From Roseiarcus sp963794155 (GTDB lineage Bacteria > Pseudomonadota > Alphaproteobacteria > Rhizobiales > Beijerinckiaceae), in assembly GCA_963794155.1 (NCBI GenBank), contig CAWCCX010000024.1, positions 66,074 through 130,073 on the forward strand: DNA of 64,000 bases. Reading direction: 5' to 3'. A program made the position numbers and the translations under genes. Of the stretch, positions 46,234 to 55,898 are shown piece after piece. Under the pieces are notes generated by a model. The model had not been told where the DNA came from and did no database searches. It worked only from the letters and a program-made list of their open reading frames with translations. Positions within the stretch are counted from its first letter, which is position 1, and every line of letters begins with the position of its first letter.

Positions 46234-47430
46234 ATGCATCAGCTCCGGCCCGACCAGATCTCGGTCTCCGTGATCGTTCCCGCCTTCAACATGGAACTCT
46301 TCATCGAGGAGTGCCTGCGCTCGCTCTTCGAGCAGACCGTCGACCGGATGGAAGTGATTGTTGTCGACGACGGTTCAACGGATCGAACACGAAAGGTCGT
46401 CGAATCGCTAACTCCACCCGACGGGAAGTTGCTCAGGCTGATTTCAAAGCCGAACGGTGGTCTCTCCTCCGCCAGGAATGCAGGAATGAAGGTGGCGCAG
46501 GGACGTTGGATTGGGTTCGTGGATGCGGATGATTGGGTGGCCGCCTCAATGTACTCCCTACTCCTCTCGGAGGCGGAAAGCGCAGGCGCCGATCTGGCGA
46601 TCGCGCGCAATGTTCGTATTGATCCGACGACGGGCTGGCAACAGCCGTCCCTCGACATTGAGAGATGGAACGAGTTCATTGCCTCACGCGGCCGCCGCGT
46701 GAATCCGCGCGATTGCCCGGATCTCTTCTCACTCGATCACTCTCCTTGTAAGCGGCTTTACGATCGGGAATTCCTGAAGCGAGCGGGGTTTGCCTTTGCG
46801 GAAGGGCTCGTCTTCGAGGATCTCATATCGAGCTTCCAACTCTTATGTAAGGCAAGTTCTGTCGTGCTGATCGACGAGGCGCTATATTTCTATCGGGTGG
46901 GCCATTCGGGACAGATCACCAGCCGTCGAGACAGTTCTCTCCTCGACGCGGTGCCTGCTTTCAATTTGATTCTCGACGAGCTGTGGAATTATCCCGCGAG
47001 CGCCGAGTTGTGGGCAAATTTCATTTACTTTCAAGGCTGGCTTATCCTATGGCTTACCTCGCAGATAGCGGATGCGCATAAGGGAGAATTCGTCGCAAGC
47101 TTCGCCAAGATCGCTCGGGTGTTCCCTCCTCAGGGACTGGCGCGTTTTCGCGAGAAGTTTCATCATGACGCGAAGGTCACGACAGCCGTCGAGCTTCAGC
47201 TTTACGGAAATATCGATCTCTATGCGGAATTCGCGAAAACGGAGGTCGCATCCGAACGCGCCAAGAAGGTGGTCAGCTCGGGTGTCCTGCGACGTTTCTT
47301 CATTGCCCGGGCCCAGGTGACGAGCCGTTTGGCGCGCATATCCTCGCGACGCAAATGGCGGAACATGCGCCACCGCCCCCCGATGTCGGGCCACTCGGCC
47401 AGCGCCGTAGAGACTGCGCCGTGCCGCTGA
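46234..47430 (+). CDS. Family 2 glycosyltransferase
   Basis: 398 residues. Residues 10-120 form the GT-A nucleotide-sugar domain: VSVIVPAFNMELFIEECLRS, VIVVDDGSTDRT, KPNGGLSSARNAGM and the metal-binding FVDADDW. The rest is helical and typical of EpsJ/WcaA-like transferases of polysaccharide loci (FVFEDL-like FEDLISSF, YFYRVG). GGAGGCGGAAGAACTC lies upstream of the ATG. It is followed after 16 bases by another transferase gene and then hldE, so these probably form one transcription unit. Confidence 0.9.
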   Translation: MHQLRPDQISVSVIVPAFNMELFIEECLRSLFEQTVDRMEVIVVDDGSTDRTRKVVESLTPPDGKLLRLISKPNGGLSSARNAGMKVAQGRWIGFVDADDWVAASMYSLLLSEAESAGADLAIARNVRIDPTTGWQQPSLDIERWNEFIASRGRRVNPRDCPDLFSLDHSPCKRLYDREFLKRAGFAFAEGLVFEDLISSFQLLCKASSVVLIDEALYFYRVGHSGQITSRRDSSLLDAVPAFNLILDELWNYPASAELWANFIYFQGWLILWLTSQIADAHKGEFVASFAKIARVFPPQGLARFREKFHHDAKVTTAVELQLYGNIDLYAEFAKTEVASERAKKVVSSGVLRRFFIARAQVTSRLARISSRRKWRNMRHRPPMSGHSASAVETAPCR

Positions 47431-47446
47431 AGTTCGGAGACCAGAC

Positions 47447-48430
47447 TTGAAGCTTTTCGTTTGCGTTTTTGACGACCCGCGGCTCTTGCCCCATTTTCTC
47501 AAGCATTATGCCCGATTTGGCGTCACGGAGTTCCATATCGCCGCGCCACCGGATTTGGCGAATGACGTCGCAAATGCCTCGCGCAGTTATCGCGTGATTC
47601 AGTGCAATGATCTCAACGTCGCGGGCAGCTTCACCGGCGGCGCGGAAGCCGTCACGAAAATGCGGGAGCTGGCGCAGGGGCCCGAAGAGTGGGTCGTGAT
47701 CGTCGACCTTGATGAGTTCGTTGAATTCCCCCAACGGGTGACAGACCTCGTCGAGAAAGTCGAAGCCGAGGGTGGGAATATCGCTCGCGGCGTTATGTAC
47801 GATCGATTTGCTATCGACGGTCACCTCAAGACCTTTGACGACAACTCGGAGCTTTCCGCAGTTTTCCCGGTCAGAGCCCGTTTTAGAAGCTTGGTGATGC
47901 GCGGCAATGAGTTCAAAGGAGTCCTTGTCAAAGGTCACCTGAGGAGCCGGCATGCTCACCACGAGTTTTACGACGAGCGGCCCTATTCTCAGATGCTCGA
48001 GATTTCCCACTACAAATGGAACGACCGAGCTATCGACAGGACCAGGCTAGGATATGAAATGTGCGCCGCGGCTGGCAGTCCCTGGGATTTTGACGGCGAG
48101 TTCAAGCGGGTCCTCGATCATTATGAACAACACGGACGGTTTGCTTGGGAGACGTTTGGCGGCGAGATTGTCGGCCGGTCGTCCGAAATCTTCAAAGCCG
48201 GCCGCCCGCAAAGGGGCGAATTGGGTGGGACGATTTCTGGCGCGGGCGTCCGGCGCGAGAAAAGTGAAATTCAACAACCGTTGATTATTGCGCGGACACG
48301 CGCGCGGGACTGGCGGCGCTTGGCGAATCGGCGCGCTTTCATAAGTCGCGGTTCGCCCCTCGCCCGCCCCGGCGGCCTCAGAACCTTGTTTCGATCAGTT
48401 CGATGTGATTATCTCCCGCCGCGGCGCTGA
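47447..48430 (+). CDS. Glycosyltransferase, family 2/92-like (DUF23 type)
   Basis: 327 residues. The start LFVCVFDDPRLLPHFLKHYA and the acidic DLDEFVEFP motif are those of small GT-A enzymes related to family 92 and glycosyl_transf_2_4; EISHYKWND is the usual C-terminal-half motif. The frame opens with TTG 16 bases after the preceding stop. The last ~75 residues are Arg-rich with low complexity and may not be conserved, so the functional protein could be shorter. Substrate unknown. Confidence 0.75.
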   Translation: MKLFVCVFDDPRLLPHFLKHYARFGVTEFHIAAPPDLANDVANASRSYRVIQCNDLNVAGSFTGGAEAVTKMRELAQGPEEWVVIVDLDEFVEFPQRVTDLVEKVEAEGGNIARGVMYDRFAIDGHLKTFDDNSELSAVFPVRARFRSLVMRGNEFKGVLVKGHLRSRHAHHEFYDERPYSQMLEISHYKWNDRAIDRTRLGYEMCAAAGSPWDFDGEFKRVLDHYEQHGRFAWETFGGEIVGRSSEIFKAGRPQRGELGGTISGAGVRREKSEIQQPLIIARTRARDWRRLANRRAFISRGSPLARPGGLRTLFRSVRCDYLPPRR

Positions 48431-48466
48431 AGGGTGAGTGACCCCGCCTTCCTTCGAGATCCTTGA

Positions 48467-49930
48467 ATGAATTCATCGTGGGTCGCCAAGTGGCGGGGAG
48501 TGAGGGTCTTCGTTCTCGGCGACGTGATGCTCGATAAATACGTCTATGGGCGGGTCGAGCGGATTTCGCCTGAAGCGCCAATTCCTGTCCTTCATCATCA
48601 ATCCGAGAAGACTATGCTCGGCGGCGCGGCCAATGTGGCCCGCAACATTATCGCCCTTGGCGGCGAGGTCCTGTTGGTCGGGGCGCTGGGGGACGACGAA
48701 GCCGGCGATCTTGTCGCCGGTCCGCTGGTCGCGGAGGACCGGATCCAAGGCCGCTTTGTGCGGAAGGCTCATCACCCGACGACGACGAAGGTGCGTTACG
48801 TCAGTGGCGGCCAGCAGATCATGCGCCTCGACATCGAGCGGCGCTTCAACCTCGAGGCGCAAGAGATCCAGACCATTTGCGACTGGCTTGCCGGCGCCGC
48901 GGACAGCGTCTCCGCCATTGTGCTGTCCGACTACGCCAAGGGCGTCCTTGTTCCGGCGCTCATCCAACGGGTGGTCGCAATCGCGAAAGCGCGGCGAATT
49001 CCCGTCGTTGTCGATCCGAAATCGCCCGACGTTTCACGTTACGAGGGGGCCACGGTTCTGACACCCAACGCCTCCGAAGCGGCGACGACGGTCGGGGTCG
49101 AATGCGCGGACGACGACGGCGCAGAAACCGTGGTGAAGATGTTTCGCGAGCGGGCCAAGGTCGAAGCGGTCGTTTTGACCCGCGGCGTGGATGGGATGAC
49201 GATCTTTGATCCGTCCGAGGTTGAGGGCGCGGTGACCCATGTGCCGACCGTCGCGTCGCAGGTCTTTGATGTTTCCGGCGCCGGGGACACGGTCGTCGCC
49301 GCGCTTGCATTGGCTCTGGCCTGCGGGGCCTCGGTCACGACCGCCGCCCGCATTGGCAACGCCGCGGCCGGAATCGCCGTCAGCAAGCGCGGCACCGCGG
49401 CGGTGCACGCGGATGAACTCTCGGCAGTCCTGGGGGGCGTCAAGACCGGAGACGATCCGAAAATCGTCGGCAATGAAGCCGCTGCCGCAATTGTCGCCGA
49501 TTGGAAGGCCAAAGGCCTGAAAGTGGGACTGACGAACGGGTGCTTCGATCTCCTCCACCCGGGGCATGTCGAACTTCTGAAGCGGTCGCGCGCCGCATGC
49601 GACCGTCTCGTGGTCGCGCTCAACTCTGACGCCTCGGTTCGTCGGCTCAAGGGCGAAACAAGGCCGGTGCAAAACGAGCGTGCGCGATCGATCGTAATGG
49701 CGGCGATCGACAGCGTTGACCTCGTGACTTTGTTTGAGGAGGACACGCCGTTGCGGCTCATCGACTTGCTCAAGCCCGACTGCCTGATCAAAGGCGCAGA
49801 CTACACGCTGGCGACCGTCGTCGGCGCGGATGTGGTCCGCTCATATGGCGGGGAGGTCATTTTGGTTCCGCTCGAAAGGGGGCACAGCACGACTTCGATC
49901 ATCGCGCGCGCGAATGCCGGAGCGGCATGA
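48467..49930 (+). CDS. hldE: Bifunctional heptose-7-P kinase / heptose-1-P adenylyltransferase
   Basis: 487 residues. Residues ~1-320 are a PfkB-type kinase: VFVLGDVMLDKYVYGRVERI, ISPEAPIPV, GGAANVARN and the catalytic DVSGAGDTVVAAL. Residues ~350-487 are a nucleotidyltransferase with GLTNGCFDLLHPGHVELL and the ADYTLATVVGADVV segment. Both halves of the usual two-domain enzyme are complete. With hldD it makes ADP-heptose. The intervening genes are then likely users of that donor. Confidence 0.96.
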   Translation: MNSSWVAKWRGVRVFVLGDVMLDKYVYGRVERISPEAPIPVLHHQSEKTMLGGAANVARNIIALGGEVLLVGALGDDEAGDLVAGPLVAEDRIQGRFVRKAHHPTTTKVRYVSGGQQIMRLDIERRFNLEAQEIQTICDWLAGAADSVSAIVLSDYAKGVLVPALIQRVVAIAKARRIPVVVDPKSPDVSRYEGATVLTPNASEAATTVGVECADDDGAETVVKMFRERAKVEAVVLTRGVDGMTIFDPSEVEGAVTHVPTVASQVFDVSGAGDTVVAALALALACGASVTTAARIGNAAAGIAVSKRGTAAVHADELSAVLGGVKTGDDPKIVGNEAAAAIVADWKAKGLKVGLTNGCFDLLHPGHVELLKRSRAACDRLVVALNSDASVRRLKGETRPVQNERARSIVMAAIDSVDLVTLFEEDTPLRLIDLLKPDCLIKGADYTLATVVGADVVRSYGGEVILVPLERGHSTTSIIARANAGAA

Positions 49931-50546
49931 CGTTCGAGGCGGACGCAGAGCACTGCTGGAATCGCTGGAGCGACGGACGCGGGTTCCCGTCCAAAAGCTT
50001 GCGGCTCGAGACGGCCAGCCTTCGGCAATTGTCCGACATTGCAGCCTGATGTCGACCCCCGGGGGATTGACGCGAGCGGCTCCGCGCGCTGGCAAAGGCG
50101 CGGATCAGCGGGTTGGCCGACCGCCATGGAAGGTGGAGCAGGCGAGCGTTAGACACGCCAGGTGCGGCTGCGCCGGCGATCACGCGTTCCTGGTTTGAGA
50201 GCGAGTCACGGATACCCGGTCCTTGAGCGCCTCTATCGCCCATGCCGCCAATGGCCCGGTCATCGGCAAAATCATGGCCTGCTCGCGACAGCTCGTTCTT
50301 CATTGCCCAGTTTGACCTTGTTGACGCTTTCTTCGCTGTGCGCGAAGATCAACCGGCGACGATGGGTCGGGCCATCGACGGCGCTGGCGCGTGTGGCGGG
50401 CGGTTGGTTCGTTGGCGATACTGGCGCGAGCGCGGTCGGATCTGGAATGTTTCGGCCAATCAGGAGACCGGCGACGAACGCTGGCGATGGCGCAGGTTCG
50501 CCGACGCTAGCGGCCGTCTCCGGAACCTAGTAAGAGCGTTCCGGCC
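49931..50546. other. 616-base gap without a recognised gene
   Basis: Open frames of 120-160 codons exist on both strands but overlap one another and none shows a known motif or good start context. One plus-strand frame in 50242-50530 is tryptophan- and arginine-rich (RLVRWRYWRERGRIWNV) and could be a decayed gene. No RNA gene or repeat was recognised. Confidence 0.4.
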
Positions 50547-53500
50547 ATGGGCGAAGGTGAAATTGCCGCGCCGAACCCGCTTACGCCTCTCGGCGAGCGG
50601 CGTCAGGTTTCCGTGCTGTTCGCGGACATGGTGGGATTCACCGCGATCGCCGAGCGCCTCGGCGAGGAAGGAACCTTCGAACTCGTTCGGCTGGTTTACG
50701 ACAAGCTGGCTGGGGTGATCCGCGAACAGGGCGGCACGGTGCGCGGCTTCGCGGGCGATAGCATCATGGCCCTGTTCGGCGTTCCCGACGCGCTCGAGGA
50801 TGCTCCGCTTCGGGCCTGCCGCGCGGCTTTGTCGATCCACGCCGCCTTGGCCGCGGCGGGCGACGAGATCGAGGCTCGATTGGGGGCGCGTCCGACGATG
50901 CGCATCGGCGTGAGTTCGGGCCTTGCGGTGGTGGCGCGGGTGGAGGACGAAAGCGCCATGACGACGGCGCTCGGCGACACGGTGAATCTTGCCTCGCGCC
51001 TTCAGGGCCTGGCGGCGGCGGGAACATCGTTGACCTGCGACGCGACGCGACGCCTCGTCGAATGGCTCGCCGACATGAGCTTCGCTGGCGAGTACGCGAT
51101 CAAGGGCAAGGCCAAGCCGCAGAAGGTCTGGCGGCTCGAGTCCGTTCACAAGGGCCTCACGCGCTTCGACGCCTCGGTGGGCCGGGGCTTGAGCGCCTAT
51201 ATCGGTCGCGAGAACGAACTGGCGATGTTGCGGGAGGCGCTCCGACGAGCGCGGGATCAGCTTCAGGTGATCGACATCGTCGCCGAGCCCGGTCTGGGCA
51301 AGACGCGCCTGGCTTTTGAATTTCGACAACGCCTAAACGCCGACGAGGTCCGCGTTCTCACCGGAAACTGCGCCGCCGACGGGCGACAGATTCCCTTCCT
51401 GCCTTTCATCGAGGTGGTGCGCGGCGCGTTCCGCATCCGACCCGAGGACGATCGAGCCGAGATCACGCGGAAGCTTGAAACCGGCCTTCGCGGGTTGGAG
51501 CTGGGCACAACCGAGAACTTAGGCCTCCTGCTCAATCTGCTGGGACTCGAACCGCCAGAAGGTTCGCTGGCGGGACTCGACGGCGTCCTGATCGGTTTGC
51601 GCACGCGCGACTTGTTGCCGGCCCTGCTGAAGGCGCGATGCCGCGCGTCGCCGGTCGTTCTATCGCTCGACGACATTCACTGGATCGACGGCGCGTCCCA
51701 AGAGATCCTCGGCAAACTGATCGAAGGCGCCGCGCAGCCCAACCTGCTCGTCATCACCACGCGGCGCCCGGAGTACATTCCCAGGTGGCGCGACGGGCCA
51801 GGCGTGACGACCCTCGCGTTGGAGCCGCTGACCGCGAGCGACATCAGGCATCTCTTGGAGACGCGACTCGGCGTAGCCTCGGCGCCCGATTCGTTGATCA
51901 CCCAAGTCACGGAGCGCGCCGAGGGCAATCCTCTGTTCGGCGAGGAGATCCTGAGTTTCCTGATTCAACGCGGCGCATTGCGCGTCACGTCGGGCAAGGC
52001 GGATTTTGATCCAGACGCGGGCGACATCGGCTTGCCCGCGAGCTTGCAGAGCCTGCTGGCGGCAAGGGCGGACCGGCTGCCGCGCGAGGATCGGGCGCTG
52101 TTGCAGGCTGCGGCGGCGATCGGCCGGCGGTTCGACAAAAACCTGCTGGCGCTCGTCGTCGAGACCGGGGAGGATGTTGGCGCGAGACTGGAGAAACTGC
52201 ACGCGCTGGATATTGTCCATCGCGAAGGCCATTCCGCGGACTACGCTTTCAAGCATGTGCTCCTGAGAGACACCCTGTATCAGAGCCTGCTCACGGAGCG
52301 CAGGGCTGAGCTGCATCTCAAGATCGCCCAGGGACTGGAAAAGCGTGGCGATGGCCGGCTCGCCGAGGTCGCGGAAACGCTCGCTCACCACTACGCCCAC
52401 ACCGATCGAAACGACATCGCCTTCACCTATCTCGCCATGGCTGGCGCGAAGAGTCTGGGCGTCTATTCGCTCGACGAGGCCGATCGATATTTCACGTCGG
52501 CGCTCGCGCTCTTCGAGCGCGACCCCGGTTGCGCCAGCGACGAGCGGCTCGCCGAGATGCTCGCCAACTACGCCCTGTGTTCGAATATCTCCTTGCGGTT
52601 GAAGACGATCATCGAGGTGACGACGAGGTTCAGGCCGAACTTGAACAGATCGGGAGACAGCCGCCATCACGTCCTTATATTGCATCACTATATCTCGAGC
52701 CTCGTCTGGACCGCGAGATTTCGGGACGCATTGAGCGTCCAACAAGAATTGTCCGCGATGGCGCGCCGACTGGGCGATCCGAAATCGATGGCTTACGCCC
52801 TGGTCAGCGAATTGTCGGTGTCGACCTATTGCGCGCCGGTCTCGATCGAGGTCTTCCAGGCCCGACGTCGCGAGGCCGAGGCCGCCCTGGCGAGTGTCGA
52901 CGACGCCTACCTCAAGAATTTCTTTTCCGCCATTCTGGCATGGGACGAAGTGAACCGCGGCCGGATCGCGGAAGCCCGTGAGGCCGCGGAGCGGCTGATG
53001 GTCATCGGCGTCTCGATGAACGATCCAAGATCCCTCGGCTATGGGACCGCGATGAAGGCTCTCATCGCCATCCTCAGCGACAATTATGAGGCGGGCCTCG
53101 AGATCGCCGAGGTCGGGATAGGCATGTCCCGCGCCCCGTTCGAACGGGCCATCGCAACGTCGGCGCGAAAAATCGCCCTGGTGTTGCTCAATAAACCGGG
53201 CGCGCTCGACGAAGTCGGTGGTTACATCGCCAAATGCACGGAGAACGGCTGGACCTTGTTTCTTTCGGGCCCAGACAATCTTTGGGGCGTCGCGCTCGCC
53301 ATGAACGGACGGATCCAGGAAGGACTTGAGTACATCGAGCAGACGATCGCCCGGCGCGAGAAGGAGGGCTATCGCGCCTCGGCCGATTGGTGCCGCATGT
53401 TCTTGTGCGAAGTCTATCTCGACATCCTTTCGGGCAACGGGAAGGCGTCGCTCGGGCTGTTCTTACGGAATTTTCGGTCGCTGACATGGGTGCTGATGTT

Positions 53501-53744
53501 CGGCGAGAAGCGAATTGTCGCGTTGATCGAGCACGTGCGATCGAACCCGCAATTCGATCGGAACGGGCACTATATCGGTCGCGCGGAAATGATCCTGGGC
53601 CTCTTGTACAAGGCGAAGAAGAAAAAGGCGCTCGCCGCGGGCCATTTGTCGGAAGCGCGCCGCATCGTCAGCGCTTTCGGCCCGTCCCCGATGCTGACGC
53701 GGATTGAGGCGGCGCTGGCGGAGCTGACCAGATCTCCGAGATGA
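50547..53744 (+). CDS. Class III cyclase-AAA ATPase-TPR signalling protein
   Basis: 1065 residues. Residues ~15-190 are a class III nucleotide cyclase domain: VSVLFADMVGFTAIAERLGE with the first metal Asp, GGTVRGFAGDSIMALFG with the second, and ALGDTVNLASRLQGLA. Residues ~215-600 are an AAA/STAND ATPase with EPGLGKTRLAF as Walker A and VVLSLDDIHWID as Walker B. The C-terminal ~450 residues are helical, TPR-like. Such proteins occur widely in rhizobia and mycobacteria and may make cAMP under control of a ligand or protein bound by the repeats. It appears monocistronic. Soluble, with no membrane segment. Confidence 0.92.
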   Translation: MGEGEIAAPNPLTPLGERRQVSVLFADMVGFTAIAERLGEEGTFELVRLVYDKLAGVIREQGGTVRGFAGDSIMALFGVPDALEDAPLRACRAALSIHAALAAAGDEIEARLGARPTMRIGVSSGLAVVARVEDESAMTTALGDTVNLASRLQGLAAAGTSLTCDATRRLVEWLADMSFAGEYAIKGKAKPQKVWRLESVHKGLTRFDASVGRGLSAYIGRENELAMLREALRRARDQLQVIDIVAEPGLGKTRLAFEFRQRLNADEVRVLTGNCAADGRQIPFLPFIEVVRGAFRIRPEDDRAEITRKLETGLRGLELGTTENLGLLLNLLGLEPPEGSLAGLDGVLIGLRTRDLLPALLKARCRASPVVLSLDDIHWIDGASQEILGKLIEGAAQPNLLVITTRRPEYIPRWRDGPGVTTLALEPLTASDIRHLLETRLGVASAPDSLITQVTERAEGNPLFGEEILSFLIQRGALRVTSGKADFDPDAGDIGLPASLQSLLAARADRLPREDRALLQAAAAIGRRFDKNLLALVVETGEDVGARLEKLHALDIVHREGHSADYAFKHVLLRDTLYQSLLTERRAELHLKIAQGLEKRGDGRLAEVAETLAHHYAHTDRNDIAFTYLAMAGAKSLGVYSLDEADRYFTSALALFERDPGCASDERLAEMLANYALCSNISLRLKTIIEVTTRFRPNLNRSGDSRHHVLILHHYISSLVWTARFRDALSVQQELSAMARRLGDPKSMAYALVSELSVSTYCAPVSIEVFQARRREAEAALASVDDAYLKNFFSAILAWDEVNRGRIAEAREAAERLMVIGVSMNDPRSLGYGTAMKALIAILSDNYEAGLEIAEVGIGMSRAPFERAIATSARKIALVLLNKPGALDEVGGYIAKCTENGWTLFLSGPDNLWGVALAMNGRIQEGLEYIEQTIARREKEGYRASADWCRMFLCEVYLDILSGNGKASLGLFLRNFRSLTWVLMFGEKRIVALIEHVRSNPQFDRNGHYIGRAEMILGLLYKAKKKKALAAGHLSEARRIVSAFGPSPMLTRIEAALAELTRSPR

Positions 53745-53783
53745 GGCGCCCCGCGGCCGCGCACTCGCTCCGGATGAGGCCGC

Positions 53784-55181
53784 TCAACTCGTCAGCTTCG
53801 ACAAGTAGTCGATCGCCGGCAGGCTCGGCAGGAACGTGTAGGCCCCGCCGCGGGTCGTCACGAAGCGCGGGAAGCCGCGAAGGCGAATCCTGCCTCCGTT
53901 CTCCAGCGATAAGTCGAACCAGCTCGTCTCCGGCGTGTTGGCGCCGATCAATGGATCGTTGGCGCCGGTGACGTCGGGATCCTGCAGGCCAAGGTTGAGC
54001 CAGTCGCACATGATCGCCTCGAACTGCGCGCCGAGGCTCGCGCCGATGAAATTGCCGAGCAGCCCGCGCTCCCGATCGTCGGGATGGGCGGGGTCGAAAT
54101 CTGGGCCGTAGGACATGCCGCGCCGCACCAGCCGCCGCGTGTAGTTGGCGATCCGCTGGACGATCGTCCCGCCGCGCGGGTTGACGCGCCGCATGTGCGA
54201 GCCGGGGGGGCAGCGCGAAGCGCGACCGTAGTCGAAATTGGTGAAGGAAACCCGCGGCACAGGACATTGCGCGTCGGGCGAGACGCCATAGGGAACGCCG
54301 GTGCGCCAGCGTCCGCACATCTGCGCCGCGACGATTTCGCGCAACGCCCACAAACGGTCGAGATCTTTGCCGATCCGCCCCTCGCCGCCTGGCGCCAGTA
54401 ACTGGTCGACGTCGGGATGGGCCTCAAGTTCCTTGGCCGCCTTGTCCAGATAGGCCTCGAACCCGGCGGCGTCCTGCTTGAGGATGCGGAAGGCGTTGAA
54501 CGTCCCATTGAACCCGAGGGCCGCGGGCGTCGGCACGCGAAAGAAGAGCCCTTCGAGACGCGTTGGATAGCCGAGTAGAGCCGTGCCGAGCGGATCGATC
54601 GGCTCGTCCGTCTTTTCGGTATCAGGGTCGCGAATCTCGGCGAAGCGAGGCTGCGAGATATTGTCGACGAAGCCGAAAAACACTTTGTTGTCGGCGAGAT
54701 TGCGCCCGTCGTGAGCGCCGAGCACGTTGAAGGCGCTGGCGACCTGAGCCTCGACGCGATCGAGATGCGCGGCGTCGTCGGCGTAGATCGAGGCGACGAC
54801 ATGCACACGCGCCGGCTTGTCGAACGGGGCCGGCCAACTCGACGGCGCGCTCGATCCGAAATCGCCGAGCTTCAACGCCCGGCTCGTCATCCCCTCGACG
54901 AATTCGGTCGGGAACGTCGCGAGCGACTCGGCCGGTGTTCCGAGCGCGCGCAGACCCTCGTAGGTCAGGCCGATGTTGAAACAGGCGGTCGGCTTCTGGC
55001 GCCAAGGCGCCTCACTGGTGATCCCGGGAACGTTGGCGTTTCCACCGGCGACCGATACGCCGAGGAATTGCCGCGCCGCCGCGCGGTCCGCAACCTCGAG
55101 GATGAGATGGCGCACGAAGGCGCGGCGATAGCCGCGCAGGATGTTGCCCTGAACGTGCTCGCGATTGAATTCGGCGCTCAC
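53784..55181 (-). CDS. Dyp-type haem peroxidase
   Basis: 465 residues. The distal motif reads GFVDNISQP where most family members have GxxDG, keeping the catalytic Asp but replacing the last Gly by Asn. The proximal haem ligand His is in CPPGSHMRRVNPRG, followed later by RGMSYGPDF and a FEAIMCDWLNLG segment typical of the large subtype. There is no Tat or Sec signal, so it stays in the cytoplasm unless encapsulated. It is the last gene of a three-gene operon; its start overlaps the preceding stop (ATGA). Confidence 0.92.
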   Translation of the reverse strand: MSAEFNREHVQGNILRGYRRAFVRHLILEVADRAAARQFLGVSVAGGNANVPGITSEAPWRQKPTACFNIGLTYEGLRALGTPAESLATFPTEFVEGMTSRALKLGDFGSSAPSSWPAPFDKPARVHVVASIYADDAAHLDRVEAQVASAFNVLGAHDGRNLADNKVFFGFVDNISQPRFAEIRDPDTEKTDEPIDPLGTALLGYPTRLEGLFFRVPTPAALGFNGTFNAFRILKQDAAGFEAYLDKAAKELEAHPDVDQLLAPGGEGRIGKDLDRLWALREIVAAQMCGRWRTGVPYGVSPDAQCPVPRVSFTNFDYGRASRCPPGSHMRRVNPRGGTIVQRIANYTRRLVRRGMSYGPDFDPAHPDDRERGLLGNFIGASLGAQFEAIMCDWLNLGLQDPDVTGANDPLIGANTPETSWFDLSLENGGRIRLRGFPRFVTTRGGAYTFLPSLPAIDYLSKLTS

Positions 55182-55894
55182 CAGCCGACTCCGAACTTGC
55201 GGCGCACCTGCGCCGCGGAAAAACCCGGATAGTTGCGGTAGCCGCCGCCGAGCGAAACATTGGGATTGGCGTGCAATTGCAGGATGAGGTCGCGCGGCAG
55301 CAAACGCACGCCGTCAAGCGCGCTACCGCGCGGAGTCCCGCGGGCGGCGTCCTGCAAGGTGAACAAATCGGTTGGAATGTCGGGCACTTGGAACAGGTCG
55401 TGGGCGTGAACCCAATCGATGAAAGCCTCGACATGGGTCGCCGACGGGGTGATCGCCTCGCCTCCCTCCACCAGGCCCACGACTTGGTCGAACACGCTGC
55501 CAATCGTGGCGATGAAATCCCGGATGTAGTTCGTGAAGTCGCCGTCGTAGACCGAGATCATGCACAAATTGTCGCCAATCAGCACGAAGCGGGCGAAATG
55601 GACGGTGCCGACATTGTCGAGGCCGGCGAAGATCTCGTCGACGTTCTGCGCGATCGCCAGCGTCGCCTTGGCGCGCCCGATTGCGGACTTGTCCTTCAGC
55701 GGCATGATGAGGTTCATCATGCGCTGAACGTTCTCGCTGGGCTGGACCGAGGGCCGCGGGCCGCCCGGCAACGGGGGCGTCGGCGTTCGCCAGGCCCAGT
55801 AGGGGACGAGAACCTTGGCCGACAGGAATTGGAACAACGACGTAGCGGGCAGCTTGTCGACGAACCGATCGAACCAACCGCCTCGGCCGTCCAT
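55178..55894 (-). CDS. Uncharacterised protein of the peroxidase operon
   Basis: 238 residues, no signal peptide or clear membrane helix. The central part (VGTVHFARFVLIGDNLCMIS followed by VYDGDFTNYIRDFI) resembles one ferredoxin-like half of the Dyp peroxidase fold, but no haem ligand motif is present. The start was chosen at an ATG with GGAG eight bases upstream, four bases after the catalase-like gene stop. It overlaps the Dyp gene by four bases. It may be a partner or scaffold for the two haem enzymes. Function unknown. Confidence 0.8.
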   Translation of the reverse strand: MDGRGGWFDRFVDKLPATSLFQFLSAKVLVPYWAWRTPTPPLPGGPRPSVQPSENVQRMMNLIMPLKDKSAIGRAKATLAIAQNVDEIFAGLDNVGTVHFARFVLIGDNLCMISVYDGDFTNYIRDFIATIGSVFDQVVGLVEGGEAITPSATHVEAFIDWVHAHDLFQVPDIPTDLFTLQDAARGTPRGSALDGVRLLPRDLILQLHANPNVSLGGGYRNYPGFSAAQVRRKFGVGW

Positions 55895-55898
55895 CGAC

